From assembly GCA_942492905.1 (NCBI GenBank), contig OW818657.1, positions 4,278,001 through 4,342,000 on the forward strand: DNA of 64,000 bases, in the 5' to 3' direction. The notes under the pieces are model-generated. The model did no database searches. It worked only from the letters and a program-made list of their open reading frames with translations, and was not told the origin of the DNA. This document shows, one piece after another, positions 44,910 through 53,743 of the stretch. Made by a program: the position numbers and the translations under genes. The DNA comes from CAIZWU01 sp942492905. Lineage in GTDB: Bacteria; Verrucomicrobiota; Verrucomicrobiia; Verrucomicrobiales; V1-33. Within the stretch, counting starts at the first letter, position 1; every line of letters starts with the position of its first letter.

Positions 44910-45677
44910 ATGAAATCCCTTTTCCTCTACAGCGTGATGCTGACGGCCATGATGCCGGTATCACCCGCCTCCACCGTGGTGGTTCCGGGGAACAACCTGC
45001 TGGTCAATCCCGGATTTGAAACCGGCAATCTATCCGGCTGGTCCACCGGGGGAAAACACGGCGGAATCGGCACTTCCCTGGATGGGGTGAAACTGCCCGT
45101 GACCTCCGCCCTGCCGGAGACTCATCCCACCCTCTACATTCAAAGTTGGCAGAATGTGCGGTCCGGATCATATGGCGCCTACGCCATCACAGCAGGGGAC
45201 AATCAGCCGGTTTTCCGGGAATTTGCCAGCTTCTGGCAAATGGTGAGCACGCCCTCCGCCCAATACCGGATCGGTTTCCACATGACGACCGACAACGATA
45301 TCGGAGGCTTTGGCCTGGCCGCCGCCCTCGACGACCAGCGTCTCGCGATTTTTGTGGATGACATCTATCACCCCTTCCTGGTCCCGAAGTTCAGCACCGC
45401 CCCCCTTTCCAGAAACTTTGTCGGAGGCACCACCCCGGAATCCTTTGTCGAATTTGCCATCGAAATGCCACTGACTGATGGCCTCCACAAGATTGAGTTC
45501 CGCCTCAGCGCCAGCGGCACCAGCCGGGCGGGCATCTCCATGGATGACACCTTTGTGACCGCGATACCGGAGCCTTCCCTTCTCTCCCTGAGTGGCACCG
45601 CGCTGGCTCTGTTGCTGACGCGCCGTCAGCGGAATCATGGGTCCAACCAGAGACCCGGATCAGACCCGCCCAGGTGA
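44910..45677 (+). CDS. PEP-CTERM sorting-domain protein
   Basis: A 255-residue exported protein with a signal peptide (MKSLFLYSVMLTAMMPVSPAS). The mature beta-rich domain begins NLLVNPGFETGNLSGWSTGG, a carbohydrate-binding or discoidin-like start seen in many PEP-CTERM proteins. The C-terminus holds the sorting signal AIPEPSLLSLSGTALALLL followed by TRRQR, then an unusually long tail (NHGSNQRPGSDPPR). PEP-CTERM proteins are processed by exosortase for surface or EPS association; no exosortase gene is in the window. ATG 44910 is chosen because the signal peptide starts there. Confidence 0.8.
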   Translation: MKSLFLYSVMLTAMMPVSPASTVVVPGNNLLVNPGFETGNLSGWSTGGKHGGIGTSLDGVKLPVTSALPETHPTLYIQSWQNVRSGSYGAYAITAGDNQPVFREFASFWQMVSTPSAQYRIGFHMTTDNDIGGFGLAAALDDQRLAIFVDDIYHPFLVPKFSTAPLSRNFVGGTTPESFVEFAIEMPLTDGLHKIEFRLSASGTSRAGISMDDTFVTAIPEPSLLSLSGTALALLLTRRQRNHGSNQRPGSDPPR

Positions 45678-45710
45678 ACATTCCCCGGGCTCATCCCTCG
45701 GGATTGCTTC

Positions 45711-46586
45711 TCACTTTTCCGTGACAGGGCCGGCCGGAGTGATCGGAACGTTGATCATGGCATAGGGAGCCGGTGGGCCAGGCAACCACGAGCCTTTGCC
45801 AAACAACAGGCCGCGCAGGTGTGATTCATCCTGCGGCTGGAAATCAGACAGGCTGAGCCGCACGCGGTATCCACTGCCGTCGCGTTGCCAGTTTTGCGGC
45901 GGGTGGGAACAAATCAGATTGTCGGAGGAGAAGAACTGCGGTGCCGACGGCAAGGCCAGGCCGGCAGGAGGAACGGCCGTAAGTTCAATTTCCTTTTCAA
46001 AACGGCGGGCGGTCAGAGTCCATCCTTCCAATGCCGGGGGCTGTTGGTTGGCGAGGGCTTGAAATTTAGGAACCCACGCCGCATCAGGGACAGCAGCGGC
46101 GCCGGCTTGAAGGGTCAGTGAAAGCTTGGCATGGCCGGGATTGCAGGTGCGAAAACAGCACATCCAAGTGGCCTCGACGGGAAAGTCGATCCGCCCCGGC
46201 TTCAGGTCCGCCGGAGCCGTTATGGGCAGGGCCATCAGCACCGGTCGTTCGAACCCATGCACATTGATGGCGGCCATCTTGACTTTGTCAGGTGGCGGAT
46301 AGATCAGGGCGCCGGCCGTGAATCCCGGCGGGAGTTCCGGATTCAGCTTGGTGGGCACGCCGGCCAGACCAGGATTCTGCCAATAGGTGTGATAGCCGGG
46401 CTCATGCTCCAGCCACAGCCCGAGATGGAAGGTCTGGCCAGGCTGGATGACTTTTGCATCCGCGACCAATTCGACAACGAGCCCTTTGCCGGTGAACGAA
46501 GCGGACCGCTCCTCCGCCCGGGCCGTGAAACCCAGGGCCAGGGAGAAGAATAGCAGCAGAGACGGGATTTTGATCATAGAGAACAT
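45711..46586 (-). CDS. Secreted DsbD N-terminal-domain-like protein
   Basis: A 291-residue exported protein (signal peptide IKIPSLLLFFSLALGFTARA). The mature part resembles the periplasmic alpha-like domain of DsbD: GQTFHLGLWLEHEPGYHTYW, then a cysteine cluster CCFRTCNPG (three Cys) at the likely redox site, and a second beta domain. The membrane DsbD-beta and thioredoxin-like gamma parts are absent. It could pass reducing equivalents to periplasmic or exported proteins. It is divergent from a TPR-redoxin gene, hinting at a shared thiol function. Start uncertain between ATG 46586 and 46577. Confidence 0.7.
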   Translation of the reverse strand: MFSMIKIPSLLLFFSLALGFTARAEERSASFTGKGLVVELVADAKVIQPGQTFHLGLWLEHEPGYHTYWQNPGLAGVPTKLNPELPPGFTAGALIYPPPDKVKMAAINVHGFERPVLMALPITAPADLKPGRIDFPVEATWMCCFRTCNPGHAKLSLTLQAGAAAVPDAAWVPKFQALANQQPPALEGWTLTARRFEKEIELTAVPPAGLALPSAPQFFSSDNLICSHPPQNWQRDGSGYRVRLSLSDFQPQDESHLRGLLFGKGSWLPGPPAPYAMINVPITPAGPVTEK

Positions 46587-46707
46587 ACCAAGGACAAACG
46601 GAAGCTTTATCAGGAGCGTCGCCCGGACCAGGGGGAACCGGACAAAAGGGAAGGAATCCTCTGGTGGCCCCGTAATCCAGCTTATAGAATATAGAATCTC
46701 TTCCGTG

Positions 46708-49017
46708 ATGAACCTCCGCCCTGCCCTCCTCCTTTGGCCATTCCTCAGCCTGGTTTCTGCCCTGCCCGTGATGGCGCAGGACACGGAAGCCCGTCCGGCC
46801 CCGGGACATTCGCTTCATGGCAACAACTTCAGCGAGGGCCCACGCCGGAAGGGCCCGCTGCTGCAAGGCATGGGCGCGGTGTCCTTTCCCGTGACCACCA
46901 CCAGCCCGGAAGCCCAGCAGTGGTTCAACCAAGGAGTGGGGCAATTGCACGGCTTCTGGTATTGGGAAGCGGAACGCTCCTTCCGGACCGTGCTGTCGCT
47001 GGATCCCGGCTGCCTGATGGCGCATTGGGGGCTGGCCATGGCCTGCCTCGACAACACCGACCGGGCCCGGGCTTTCCTCGAAAAGGATACCGGCGCGGTG
47101 CTGGACAAACTCACGCCCCGGGAACGCGCCTGGATCACCGCGACCCGGAACTACCTGCAGCCGCAGAAAAACGAGGAGGACCGCAAAAAGGCGGTGAAGC
47201 AGTTTCTCAGTGACCTCGAGGATCTCGCGATGAATCATCCGGAAGAGCTGGAAGCGCGGGCTTTTGTGCTCGGCCTGCAATGGGCCAAGCGCTCCCAGCT
47301 GGGTTTGGAAGGCTCCAGTAATTTCGGCATGGATGCCATCGGGCAGAACATCCTCGCGCAGAATCCGCTGCACCCGGCCCACCACTATCTGATTCACCTC
47401 TGGGATGGCGGCAAGACCGCCCGCGCCCTCAAGGCCGCGGCCATGTGCGGGCCGGCCGCTCCGGGCATCGCCCACATGTGGCACATGCCGGGACATATTT
47501 ATTCCGGCCTGCAACGCTGGGCCGATGCCGCCTGGCAGCAGGAGGCCGCCGCGCGGGTGGATCATGCGCAGATGATCCGGTCCCATACCATGCCGGACCA
47601 GATTCACAATTTCGCCCACAACAGCGAATGGCTGGTGCGCAATCTCAACAACCTCGGCAGGGTGCGTGACGCCCTGACCATTTCCACCAACCTGATCGAA
47701 ATGCCCCGCATCCCGCGCTCGGCCAAGGTGTCAGACCAGCCCGACCAGCAATTGAAGGAGGACCGTGGGGCGTGGGAACACGGCACCAACCGCCTGCGCG
47801 ACACTCTCCTGATGTGGGAACGCTGGGATCTGGCGCTCCAGCTGGCAGAGACCCCTTGGCTGGAAAATGCCGGCGATTTCGCCGAACGCTGGAAACGCAC
47901 CCAACTGCTCGCCATCGCCGCCTTCCGCACCGGCGACACCACCCGCGGCGCCTCTCTCCTCAGTGAATTCGGAAAAGTGCTCGACTCCGTCAGGACTGAC
48001 CGTGCCGCCGCGGTCGATGCCGCCGACCGCAAGGCCCGCGATGAAAAGAAGGACGCCAATGCCCTGCAACAGGCCATGGCCGATGCCTTGAAGCCTTTTA
48101 CCCAGAAGCTGGATCTGCTGGAGCCTGCCTTCGCCGAACTCCAGGTCCTGGCAGATTTGGGACAAGGACAGCGCGACGCCGCCCGGGCCAAACTCGACCG
48201 GCTCAAAGGCATCCACGACCAACGCCAGATTGCCATCCGGCTGGAGTTGACCGATTTCGACAAGGCCGTCGAACTGGCCACCAGTTATGCCAACCGCAGC
48301 GATGCCCAGGTGCAGCCCCAGGCCATCCTGACCGATGTGCTCTGGCGGGCCGGGAAACAGGACGAGGCGCTCAAAGCCTTCGCCGCCCTCCGCCCGCTGG
48401 CCGGCTCCGCGGATCTGGATACCCCCTTGCTCGCCCGGCTGGCCCCCGTCGCCGATGCCGCCGGGGTCAAAGGAGACTGGCGTCAACCCGCCGCCCCTGC
48501 CAGCGATCTCGGCGAACATCCGCCCATGGAGTCTCTCGGCCCTCAACGCTGGGAGGGCTGGATGGCTCCCGCCTGGACCGCCACCGCTCCGGATGGCTCC
48601 GCTCATGGCCATGCCGATCTCGCCGGAAAGCCTTACGTGGCGCTCTTTGTGCTGGGCGGTTCCTGTTCCCACTGCAATGAACAGCTCAAGGCCTTCGGGG
48701 ATAAATCCGCTGCCTTTGCCGCCGCCCAACTGCCCGTGGTGGTGGTCACCACGGATCCGGCCAACGACCTCGTTGCCCACCCCGTCTACCCCACCTGGAG
48801 TGGCGCCGATGGATCGTCCTACAAAGCCCTCGACGCCTGGGATGACTTTGAAAACCAGCCCCTGCACACCACCGTCATCGTGGATGGCACCGGCCGCATC
48901 CGCTGGCAGCATAGCGGTTATGAACCCTTCATGCGCCCGGATTTCCTGCTGGAGGAGGCCAGCCGGCTTTTCAAGTTTGATGCCGCCCGGCCGGAGACCC
49001 TCGCTGCCGTCCATTGA
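46708..49017 (+). CDS. Exported TPR protein with C-terminal redoxin (CxxC) domain
   Basis: A 769-residue exported protein (signal peptide NLRPALLLWPFLSLVSALPVMA). Residues 30-620 contain TPR-like repeats: QQWFNQGVGQLHGFWYWEAE, AERSFRTVLSLDP and others, with repeated His/Trp elements (HLWDGGKTARAL, IAHMWHMPGHIYSG). The C-terminal 140 residues are a redoxin-like domain with a CSHC motif (Cys653, Cys656) in VLGGSCSHCNEQL. The gene is divergent from the DsbD-like gene, with a TATAGAAT-like box shortly before the ATG at 46708. Role inferred: periplasmic thiol chemistry with a protein-binding scaffold. Confidence 0.8.
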   Translation: MNLRPALLLWPFLSLVSALPVMAQDTEARPAPGHSLHGNNFSEGPRRKGPLLQGMGAVSFPVTTTSPEAQQWFNQGVGQLHGFWYWEAERSFRTVLSLDPGCLMAHWGLAMACLDNTDRARAFLEKDTGAVLDKLTPRERAWITATRNYLQPQKNEEDRKKAVKQFLSDLEDLAMNHPEELEARAFVLGLQWAKRSQLGLEGSSNFGMDAIGQNILAQNPLHPAHHYLIHLWDGGKTARALKAAAMCGPAAPGIAHMWHMPGHIYSGLQRWADAAWQQEAAARVDHAQMIRSHTMPDQIHNFAHNSEWLVRNLNNLGRVRDALTISTNLIEMPRIPRSAKVSDQPDQQLKEDRGAWEHGTNRLRDTLLMWERWDLALQLAETPWLENAGDFAERWKRTQLLAIAAFRTGDTTRGASLLSEFGKVLDSVRTDRAAAVDAADRKARDEKKDANALQQAMADALKPFTQKLDLLEPAFAELQVLADLGQGQRDAARAKLDRLKGIHDQRQIAIRLELTDFDKAVELATSYANRSDAQVQPQAILTDVLWRAGKQDEALKAFAALRPLAGSADLDTPLLARLAPVADAAGVKGDWRQPAAPASDLGEHPPMESLGPQRWEGWMAPAWTATAPDGSAHGHADLAGKPYVALFVLGGSCSHCNEQLKAFGDKSAAFAAAQLPVVVVTTDPANDLVAHPVYPTWSGADGSSYKALDAWDDFENQPLHTTVIVDGTGRIRWQHSGYEPFMRPDFLLEEASRLFKFDAARPETLAAVH

Positions 49018-49047
49018 GTCCCTGCCCACCGGCCCCTGCCTTCTCCC

Positions 49048-49569
49048 GTGACCGAACTCATCCTCAACCGCGACCACTACACCCGGCTTATCGCGGAGGA
49101 GGTGCCCCAGGCGAAGGAGTTTCTCTGGATCGCGACGGCAGATCTGAAGGATCTGCATGTCTCCCGCGGGAAGCGTTTTGTGCCCTTCCTTGCGGTGCTG
49201 GCCGATCTGGTGGCGCAGGGGGTTTACGTCCGGCTGATGCATGCCAAGGAGCCCGGTCCCCGCTTCCGCGAAGACTTCGACCGCTATCCGGATCTGCTCC
49301 ATGCAGAGTTGTTCGAGCGCATTCTCTGCCCGCGCCTGCACACCAAAGCAGTGATCATCGATGGCCGCCTCGCCTACCTCGGCAGCGCGAATCTGACCGG
49401 GGCCGGCATCGGCGCCAAAAGCGATCACCGGCGCAACTGGGAAGCCGGCATCCTGACCGATGACCCGAAGCTGGTCCTGCCGCTGATGGAGGAACTCGAC
49501 ACCCTCTGGCGGGGTGAACATTGCCCCTCCTGCCAACGCCGCGATGTCTGCCCAGATCCCATCGCCTGA
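49048..49569 (+). CDS. Phospholipase D-like (single HKD) protein
   Basis: A 173-residue protein with one HKD motif, HTKAVIIDGRLAYLGSANLT: His98, Lys100, Asp105. Proteins with a single HKD dimerise to form the active site; they include nucleases and phosphodiesterases. A compact cysteine cluster CPSCQRRDVC (Cys159, 162, 168) ends the protein and could bind metal. No signal peptide, so cytoplasmic. The start is GTG at 49048, 30 bp after the TPR-redoxin gene and possibly co-transcribed. Substrate unknown. Confidence 0.8.
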   Translation: MTELILNRDHYTRLIAEEVPQAKEFLWIATADLKDLHVSRGKRFVPFLAVLADLVAQGVYVRLMHAKEPGPRFREDFDRYPDLLHAELFERILCPRLHTKAVIIDGRLAYLGSANLTGAGIGAKSDHRRNWEAGILTDDPKLVLPLMEELDTLWRGEHCPSCQRRDVCPDPIA

Positions 49570-49706
49570 GCCATGAGTCTGGCGCCACCGTCGAAGTTGA
49601 GGGAATCTCTCCCTGACCAAACTGGAATCCCTTTACCCGCTGCCTTACCCTGCGGAGGCAGCTCCGGGCATCGCTGATGGCTCCGTTCCCGCCATCTGAT
49701 CGGGTC

Positions 49707-49736
49707 TTGATTTTGCCAATCATGGGCCGTTATATC
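49707..49736 (+). promoter_or_regulatory. Candidate promoter for argA
   Basis: TTGATT (49707-49712) and TATATC (49731-49736) are separated by 18 bp, ending 31 bp before the argA ATG. It lies in a 198-bp gap otherwise without features. The match is moderate. Confidence 0.3.
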
Positions 49737-49767
49737 CAGTTTCCCCAATGCTCTCCCACTCCCGCTG

Positions 49768-51060
49768 ATGACGCCCCCCTTGATGAAATACGACGATATC
49801 CGAGGTATCCTCCGCTATGTGCCTCAATTTCGTGGCCAGACCTTTATCGTCCTGATCGACAGTGGCATCATCGAGCATGAAAACATGGCCAACGTCATGC
49901 TCGACCTCGCCGTCCTGCATTCCCTGAGCATCAAGCTGGTGGTGGTCTTCGGGGCCCGGCACCAGATCACCGAACTCGGCCAGAAACGCGGCGTGACCCT
50001 GTCCAATGCCGATGCCACCGGCGTGACCGATGAGACCACCCTGGAAGTCGCCCTCGACGCCATCAGCCGCCTCACCACCGACCTCATGCAGCAGCTCACC
50101 GTGGTGGGTCTGCGCGCCGCCGTGGCCAATGCCGTGGCCGCCCATCCTGCTGGCGTGATCCGCGGGCGCGATCTCGGCAGCACTGGCACCATCGACCGGG
50201 TGGATGCCCAGTCGCTCAAGCTTTTCATCGGCGATGGCATGGTGCCCATCATTCCCCCGCTTGGTTATGAAAAGCAGGGCCGCGTGCTCCGGGTGAACTC
50301 CGCCGCCACCGCCGTGGAAGTCGCGATCGCCCTCGGGGCCTCCAAGCTGCTTTTTGTCGGCCCCGGCGCCATTGAGGACGCCACGGGCACCCGCATCCGC
50401 CAGCTTTCCGTCGATGAAGCCAAAGCCCTCGCTGCCCAGACTCCGGATTCCGCTGACAGCCTGAAGCTGGTGCAGATCCGCCACGCCGCCCGTGCCTGCG
50501 AAGGCGGCGTTCCCCGCGCCCACTTCCTTGATGGCCGGACCGACGACGCCCTGCTCGGCGAGCTCTTCAGCATCGAGGGCGTGGGCACCATGATCTACGC
50601 CGACGCCTATCAACAAATCCGGCCCGCCCGCAAAGCCGACATCCCCGGCATCATCGGCCTCGTGCGCCGCGCCGTGGACGACGAGGAAATCGTGGCCCGC
50701 AGCCGTCAGGAAATCCGGGAGCGCCTCAGCGACTATAATGTGCTGGAGGTGGACGGCCAACTGGTCGGCACCGTGATGGTGCGCCATTACCCCGCTGAAA
50801 AACTAGCCGAGGTCGGTTTCCTCTACATCCGCCGCTCCCACGAAGGCATGGGGTATGGGAAAAAACTCGTCAAATTCGCCGAGAAGCGCGCCCGCGAAGG
50901 CGGCGCCCGCATCCTCTTTGCCCTGAGCACCCAGGCCTATAACTACTTCGGCAACAAGCTGGGTTTCCTCCCCGCCCAGGAGGATCTCCTCCCTGCCGAC
51001 CGTCTCGCCAAGCTCCAGAAAAGCGGCCGCAACTCCCGCCTCATGGCCCGGGTGTTGTAA
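49768..51060 (+). CDS. argA: Amino-acid N-acetyltransferase (N-acetylglutamate synthase)
   Basis: A 430-residue enzyme with two domains: an amino-acid-kinase domain (about 1-285, with VVVFGARHQITELGQKRG and GVGTMIYADAYQQ) that senses arginine, and a C-terminal GNAT acetyltransferase domain (about 290-430: IRPARKADIPGIIGLVRRAV, VGFLYIRRSHEGMGYGKKL). It makes N-acetylglutamate from acetyl-CoA and glutamate, the first step of arginine biosynthesis. ATG 49783 (MKYDDIRGILRYVPQFRG) is probably the true start by similarity to relatives; ATG 49768 gives 5 extra residues. Confidence 0.9.
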   Translation: MTPPLMKYDDIRGILRYVPQFRGQTFIVLIDSGIIEHENMANVMLDLAVLHSLSIKLVVVFGARHQITELGQKRGVTLSNADATGVTDETTLEVALDAISRLTTDLMQQLTVVGLRAAVANAVAAHPAGVIRGRDLGSTGTIDRVDAQSLKLFIGDGMVPIIPPLGYEKQGRVLRVNSAATAVEVAIALGASKLLFVGPGAIEDATGTRIRQLSVDEAKALAAQTPDSADSLKLVQIRHAARACEGGVPRAHFLDGRTDDALLGELFSIEGVGTMIYADAYQQIRPARKADIPGIIGLVRRAVDDEEIVARSRQEIRERLSDYNVLEVDGQLVGTVMVRHYPAEKLAEVGFLYIRRSHEGMGYGKKLVKFAEKRAREGGARILFALSTQAYNYFGNKLGFLPAQEDLLPADRLAKLQKSGRNSRLMARVL

Positions 51061-51097
51061 AAGACCACTCCCTCCAACTCCCCGGAATCCTGACACC

Positions 51098-52990
51098 ATG
51101 AAACGAGGCTTCCGTTCCCTGCTGGCCACGGCCTGCCTGCTGATATCGGTTCTCCCAAACGGGGCGCAAGTTACCCCACCGGATCCTGCGACCATCGCCG
51201 AGGACCAGCCGGTCGAGGGCGTTGATCAATTGCGGATCTTCCACCGCGACCCCTTGGCCTCACCCCGGGAGGCCCCGCCCTTCGCGGCCTTCGAGCTGGA
51301 AGTCCGGCAGCACATCCTGCCCAAAGCAGCCCGGGAGCGCCGGCTCCTGCGGGACCTCGCCGATTGTTCGACCGGGCAATTGCACGCCCAGTTGCTGGAG
51401 CAATGGCGGGCAGCCCGCCGGTTCATTTATCTGTATGATGAACATGATCTGGTGAGCGCCTTGTTCGCCCGGGCCGACCTCAAAACCGCCGCCGCGGAGA
51501 CGCTGGGCCTCGCAGATTGGGCCGATGGCCATCCTTATATCGGTGGCGACCCTCTCGATATCGAGGACGATGGCCGGGCTCTTTGGGTCCGCCTCGCGGC
51601 GGTCGACTGGGCTTCAGCCAAGGAAATAGCCCTCTCGCTGCGGGGACAGAGAACCATGAGCCTCTCCCTGGGTTGGATGGATGATGCCGATTGGGGCATC
51701 CTGCCGCCGGAACGCATCCCCGACTTTTTCGATCTCCTCACCGAAATGGACGACAACACTCTCTTTGCAGAGACGCTCCGCATTCCTCCTGATTTGTATT
51801 ATTGGGCAGAAGCTCTGTTACCTGACAACGCCAAAAAGGCCATCTCCCGCCTCGCGGCGACCTCCGGCAGCCAGGTAGCCACGGACGTCGCACGGAAGAT
51901 CACCCACGTTGGGGCCAGGAGGGCTGCTCTGGAAATTGCCGGAATGACCGACACCGGCCAGCACGCCGAGTTCCCCCCCAGGATCAATTCCCTCGAAACG
52001 TTGCGGATGTTTCTGGCAGCATCCGCCACACGACGCCTCTACCCCCACTGGCGTTTGGAAATCCTGCAAGCCACGGAACGCCTTGATGCCGCCACTGCCG
52101 CCACCTGGGTCCAAGCCATGACTCCTTTGGAAGCGGTCAGTGAAGTCGGCGAGCGCCTGTTCTCGCGCTGGGCTGAACTGGACGGCCCCGCGGCCCTGGC
52201 CCACTTGGTTTCCCTGACCCGACAGGAAGGACTTAAGCTGGACAGCCTGACCTGCGAAGTCTTTGCCGCAGCCAGCGGGGACGATCTCCGCCTGCGAGTC
52301 CTGCGGGACCTCCCCGAAACACTAAGCCCCTATGCTTTACAAGGTTTCGTGGCTACGGCTTCCCTCGGGCGGACCGATGAATGGCTGGCCCTGCCCAACA
52401 AATGGCCACGGCTTATGGCAGATCCGCTTTTGACGCGCATCGCTCTGACCGATCCAGCCGAGGCCCTGAGTCTCCAGCGCCGGCTTTTCCCTGACAAGTC
52501 CAGACCTGAAGCCCTGGGGGATTCAGGTCTGGTCGCGGCGTGGCTGCTCCATGATTTTGACGGTGCGACCGCCTTCCTCAAAGATAACGGAGAAGCACGC
52601 TACCTGCACCAATACGTCCAACTGCTTCCCCTCGGCCAAATCGTTTTCCTCCAGGACCAGCTGAATCCCGCCATCTTCAGTCCTCATTCCATGGATGGGA
52701 CCTGGAAGTGGCTGACGTATGAAAACCCGGATACCATCCTTCCTGCCCTGCAAGGCCGCACCTCCGATCCCAGATTCCGCGGCTTCCTGCTCTACCTGGC
52801 AGCCCATGCCGCCACCTTTTATCCCTTGGAGGCGGTGAAGGTTGCCCTGAGCCTCAAACCTGAACCAAGTGTTGAGGAAATGCAGCCGATCCTCGACCGC
52901 GCGGCCGGAAGGAGTGAAGCGATCCGCAACTACAACCATGAAAGAGCTTTTCTGCCTACCTCCGCCCCCCACCCGCGATCCGGCCGATAA
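51098..52990 (+). CDS. Large secreted protein, unknown function
   Basis: A 630-residue protein with a signal peptide (GFRSLLATACLLISVLPNGAQ). The mature part is helix-rich with many Leu/Ala/Asp segments but no recognised domain; candidate helical-repeat stretches include TAATWVQAMTPLEAVSEVGE and DGPAALAHLVSLTRQEGL, reminiscent of HEAT- or TPR-like solenoids. It follows argA by 37 bp on the same strand, but the two functions are unlikely to be linked. Length and solenoid character are similar to the 492-aa unknown at 24973, but I see no sequence match. Confidence 0.65.
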   Translation: MKRGFRSLLATACLLISVLPNGAQVTPPDPATIAEDQPVEGVDQLRIFHRDPLASPREAPPFAAFELEVRQHILPKAARERRLLRDLADCSTGQLHAQLLEQWRAARRFIYLYDEHDLVSALFARADLKTAAAETLGLADWADGHPYIGGDPLDIEDDGRALWVRLAAVDWASAKEIALSLRGQRTMSLSLGWMDDADWGILPPERIPDFFDLLTEMDDNTLFAETLRIPPDLYYWAEALLPDNAKKAISRLAATSGSQVATDVARKITHVGARRAALEIAGMTDTGQHAEFPPRINSLETLRMFLAASATRRLYPHWRLEILQATERLDAATAATWVQAMTPLEAVSEVGERLFSRWAELDGPAALAHLVSLTRQEGLKLDSLTCEVFAAASGDDLRLRVLRDLPETLSPYALQGFVATASLGRTDEWLALPNKWPRLMADPLLTRIALTDPAEALSLQRRLFPDKSRPEALGDSGLVAAWLLHDFDGATAFLKDNGEARYLHQYVQLLPLGQIVFLQDQLNPAIFSPHSMDGTWKWLTYENPDTILPALQGRTSDPRFRGFLLYLAAHAATFYPLEAVKVALSLKPEPSVEEMQPILDRAAGRSEAIRNYNHERAFLPTSAPHPRSGR

Positions 52991-53010
52991 ATCACCGGTC
53001 CCAGCCAACG

Positions 53011-53038
53011 TCTGCCCTCTGACTTCTGCCCTCTGACC
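53011..53038. repeat. Two 14-bp direct repeats (TCTGCCCTCTGAC units)
   Basis: TCTGCCCTCTGACT (53011-53024) and TCTGCCCTCTGACC (53025-53038) run in tandem in the 56-bp gap between the unknown secreted protein and sufT, which converge there. It resembles intergenic repeats of the CTCTGAC type that I associate with diverse environmental genomes. Confidence 0.6.
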
Positions 53039-53046
53039 TCTTCTCC

Positions 53047-53589
53047 CTAAACCATCCCAAGCTGCATCCGGCCGACTTCGCTGATCATGCCTTGGTTCCA
53101 GGCGGGTTCCCAGACGAGTTCGACGCGGGCGTTGGCGATGCCTTGGAGTTGCATCACTTTGCCCTGGGCATCTGCCGCGATGGTAGGGCCCATGCCACAT
53201 CCCGGAGCGGTCAGGGTCATCTTGATGTCGACGACTTTGCCGCCGTCCTCTTCGGTCACTTCGCAGCCATAGACGAGGCCGAGGTCCACGATGTTGACCG
53301 GGATTTCCGGATCGAAAACGCCTTTGAGCTGCTCCCAGATGGCCGCTTCCAGCTCCGGTCCGCTCAAGGCATCCGCGGTATTCCCGCCGGGGCCGTCCTT
53401 TTTCTCGATCCCGAGGGCATCCGCATTTTTGGCGGAAATGCGCGCGAGGCCCTGCTCGGTGGCCACGGTGTAGCTGCCGCCCAGGCTCTGGGTGATGATC
53501 ACCTTGATCCCGGCAGGCAGGAGCACCATGTCGCCGCTGGGGATTTGGATGGCTTCCACCTCGCGGGTGAGTTCGATTTCGCTGTGCAT
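53047..53589 (-). CDS. sufT: Iron-sulfur assembly protein SufT (DUF59/MIP18 family)
   Basis: A 180-residue protein. The N-terminal 75 residues form a small beta domain (MVLLPAGIKVIITQSLGGSY). The C-terminal MIP18/DUF59 domain contains FDPEIPVNIVDLGLVYGCEV and the cysteine motif APGCGMGP, used in Fe-S cluster maturation. SufT assists delivery of Fe-S clusters, often under Fe limitation. It is not in a suf operon here and stands alone, so its partners are encoded elsewhere. ATG 53589 has no strong Shine-Dalgarno. Confidence 0.87.
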   Translation of the reverse strand: MHSEIELTREVEAIQIPSGDMVLLPAGIKVIITQSLGGSYTVATEQGLARISAKNADALGIEKKDGPGGNTADALSGPELEAAIWEQLKGVFDPEIPVNIVDLGLVYGCEVTEEDGGKVVDIKMTLTAPGCGMGPTIAADAQGKVMQLQGIANARVELVWEPAWNQGMISEVGRMQLGMV

Positions 53590-53743
53590 AAAATTAGGGG
53601 GGAGAGGTTGGGATTTAGTGGATCAACCCTTGCGGTTTAAGCGGCTGGCTCAACCGGAGACTTGCTGAATCTACCCTGGGTGGACTGCCCCTCCATATCA
53701 CGTCCCGGCGGATGATTGGGTCCTTGACCAGCCTCCGGCAAAC

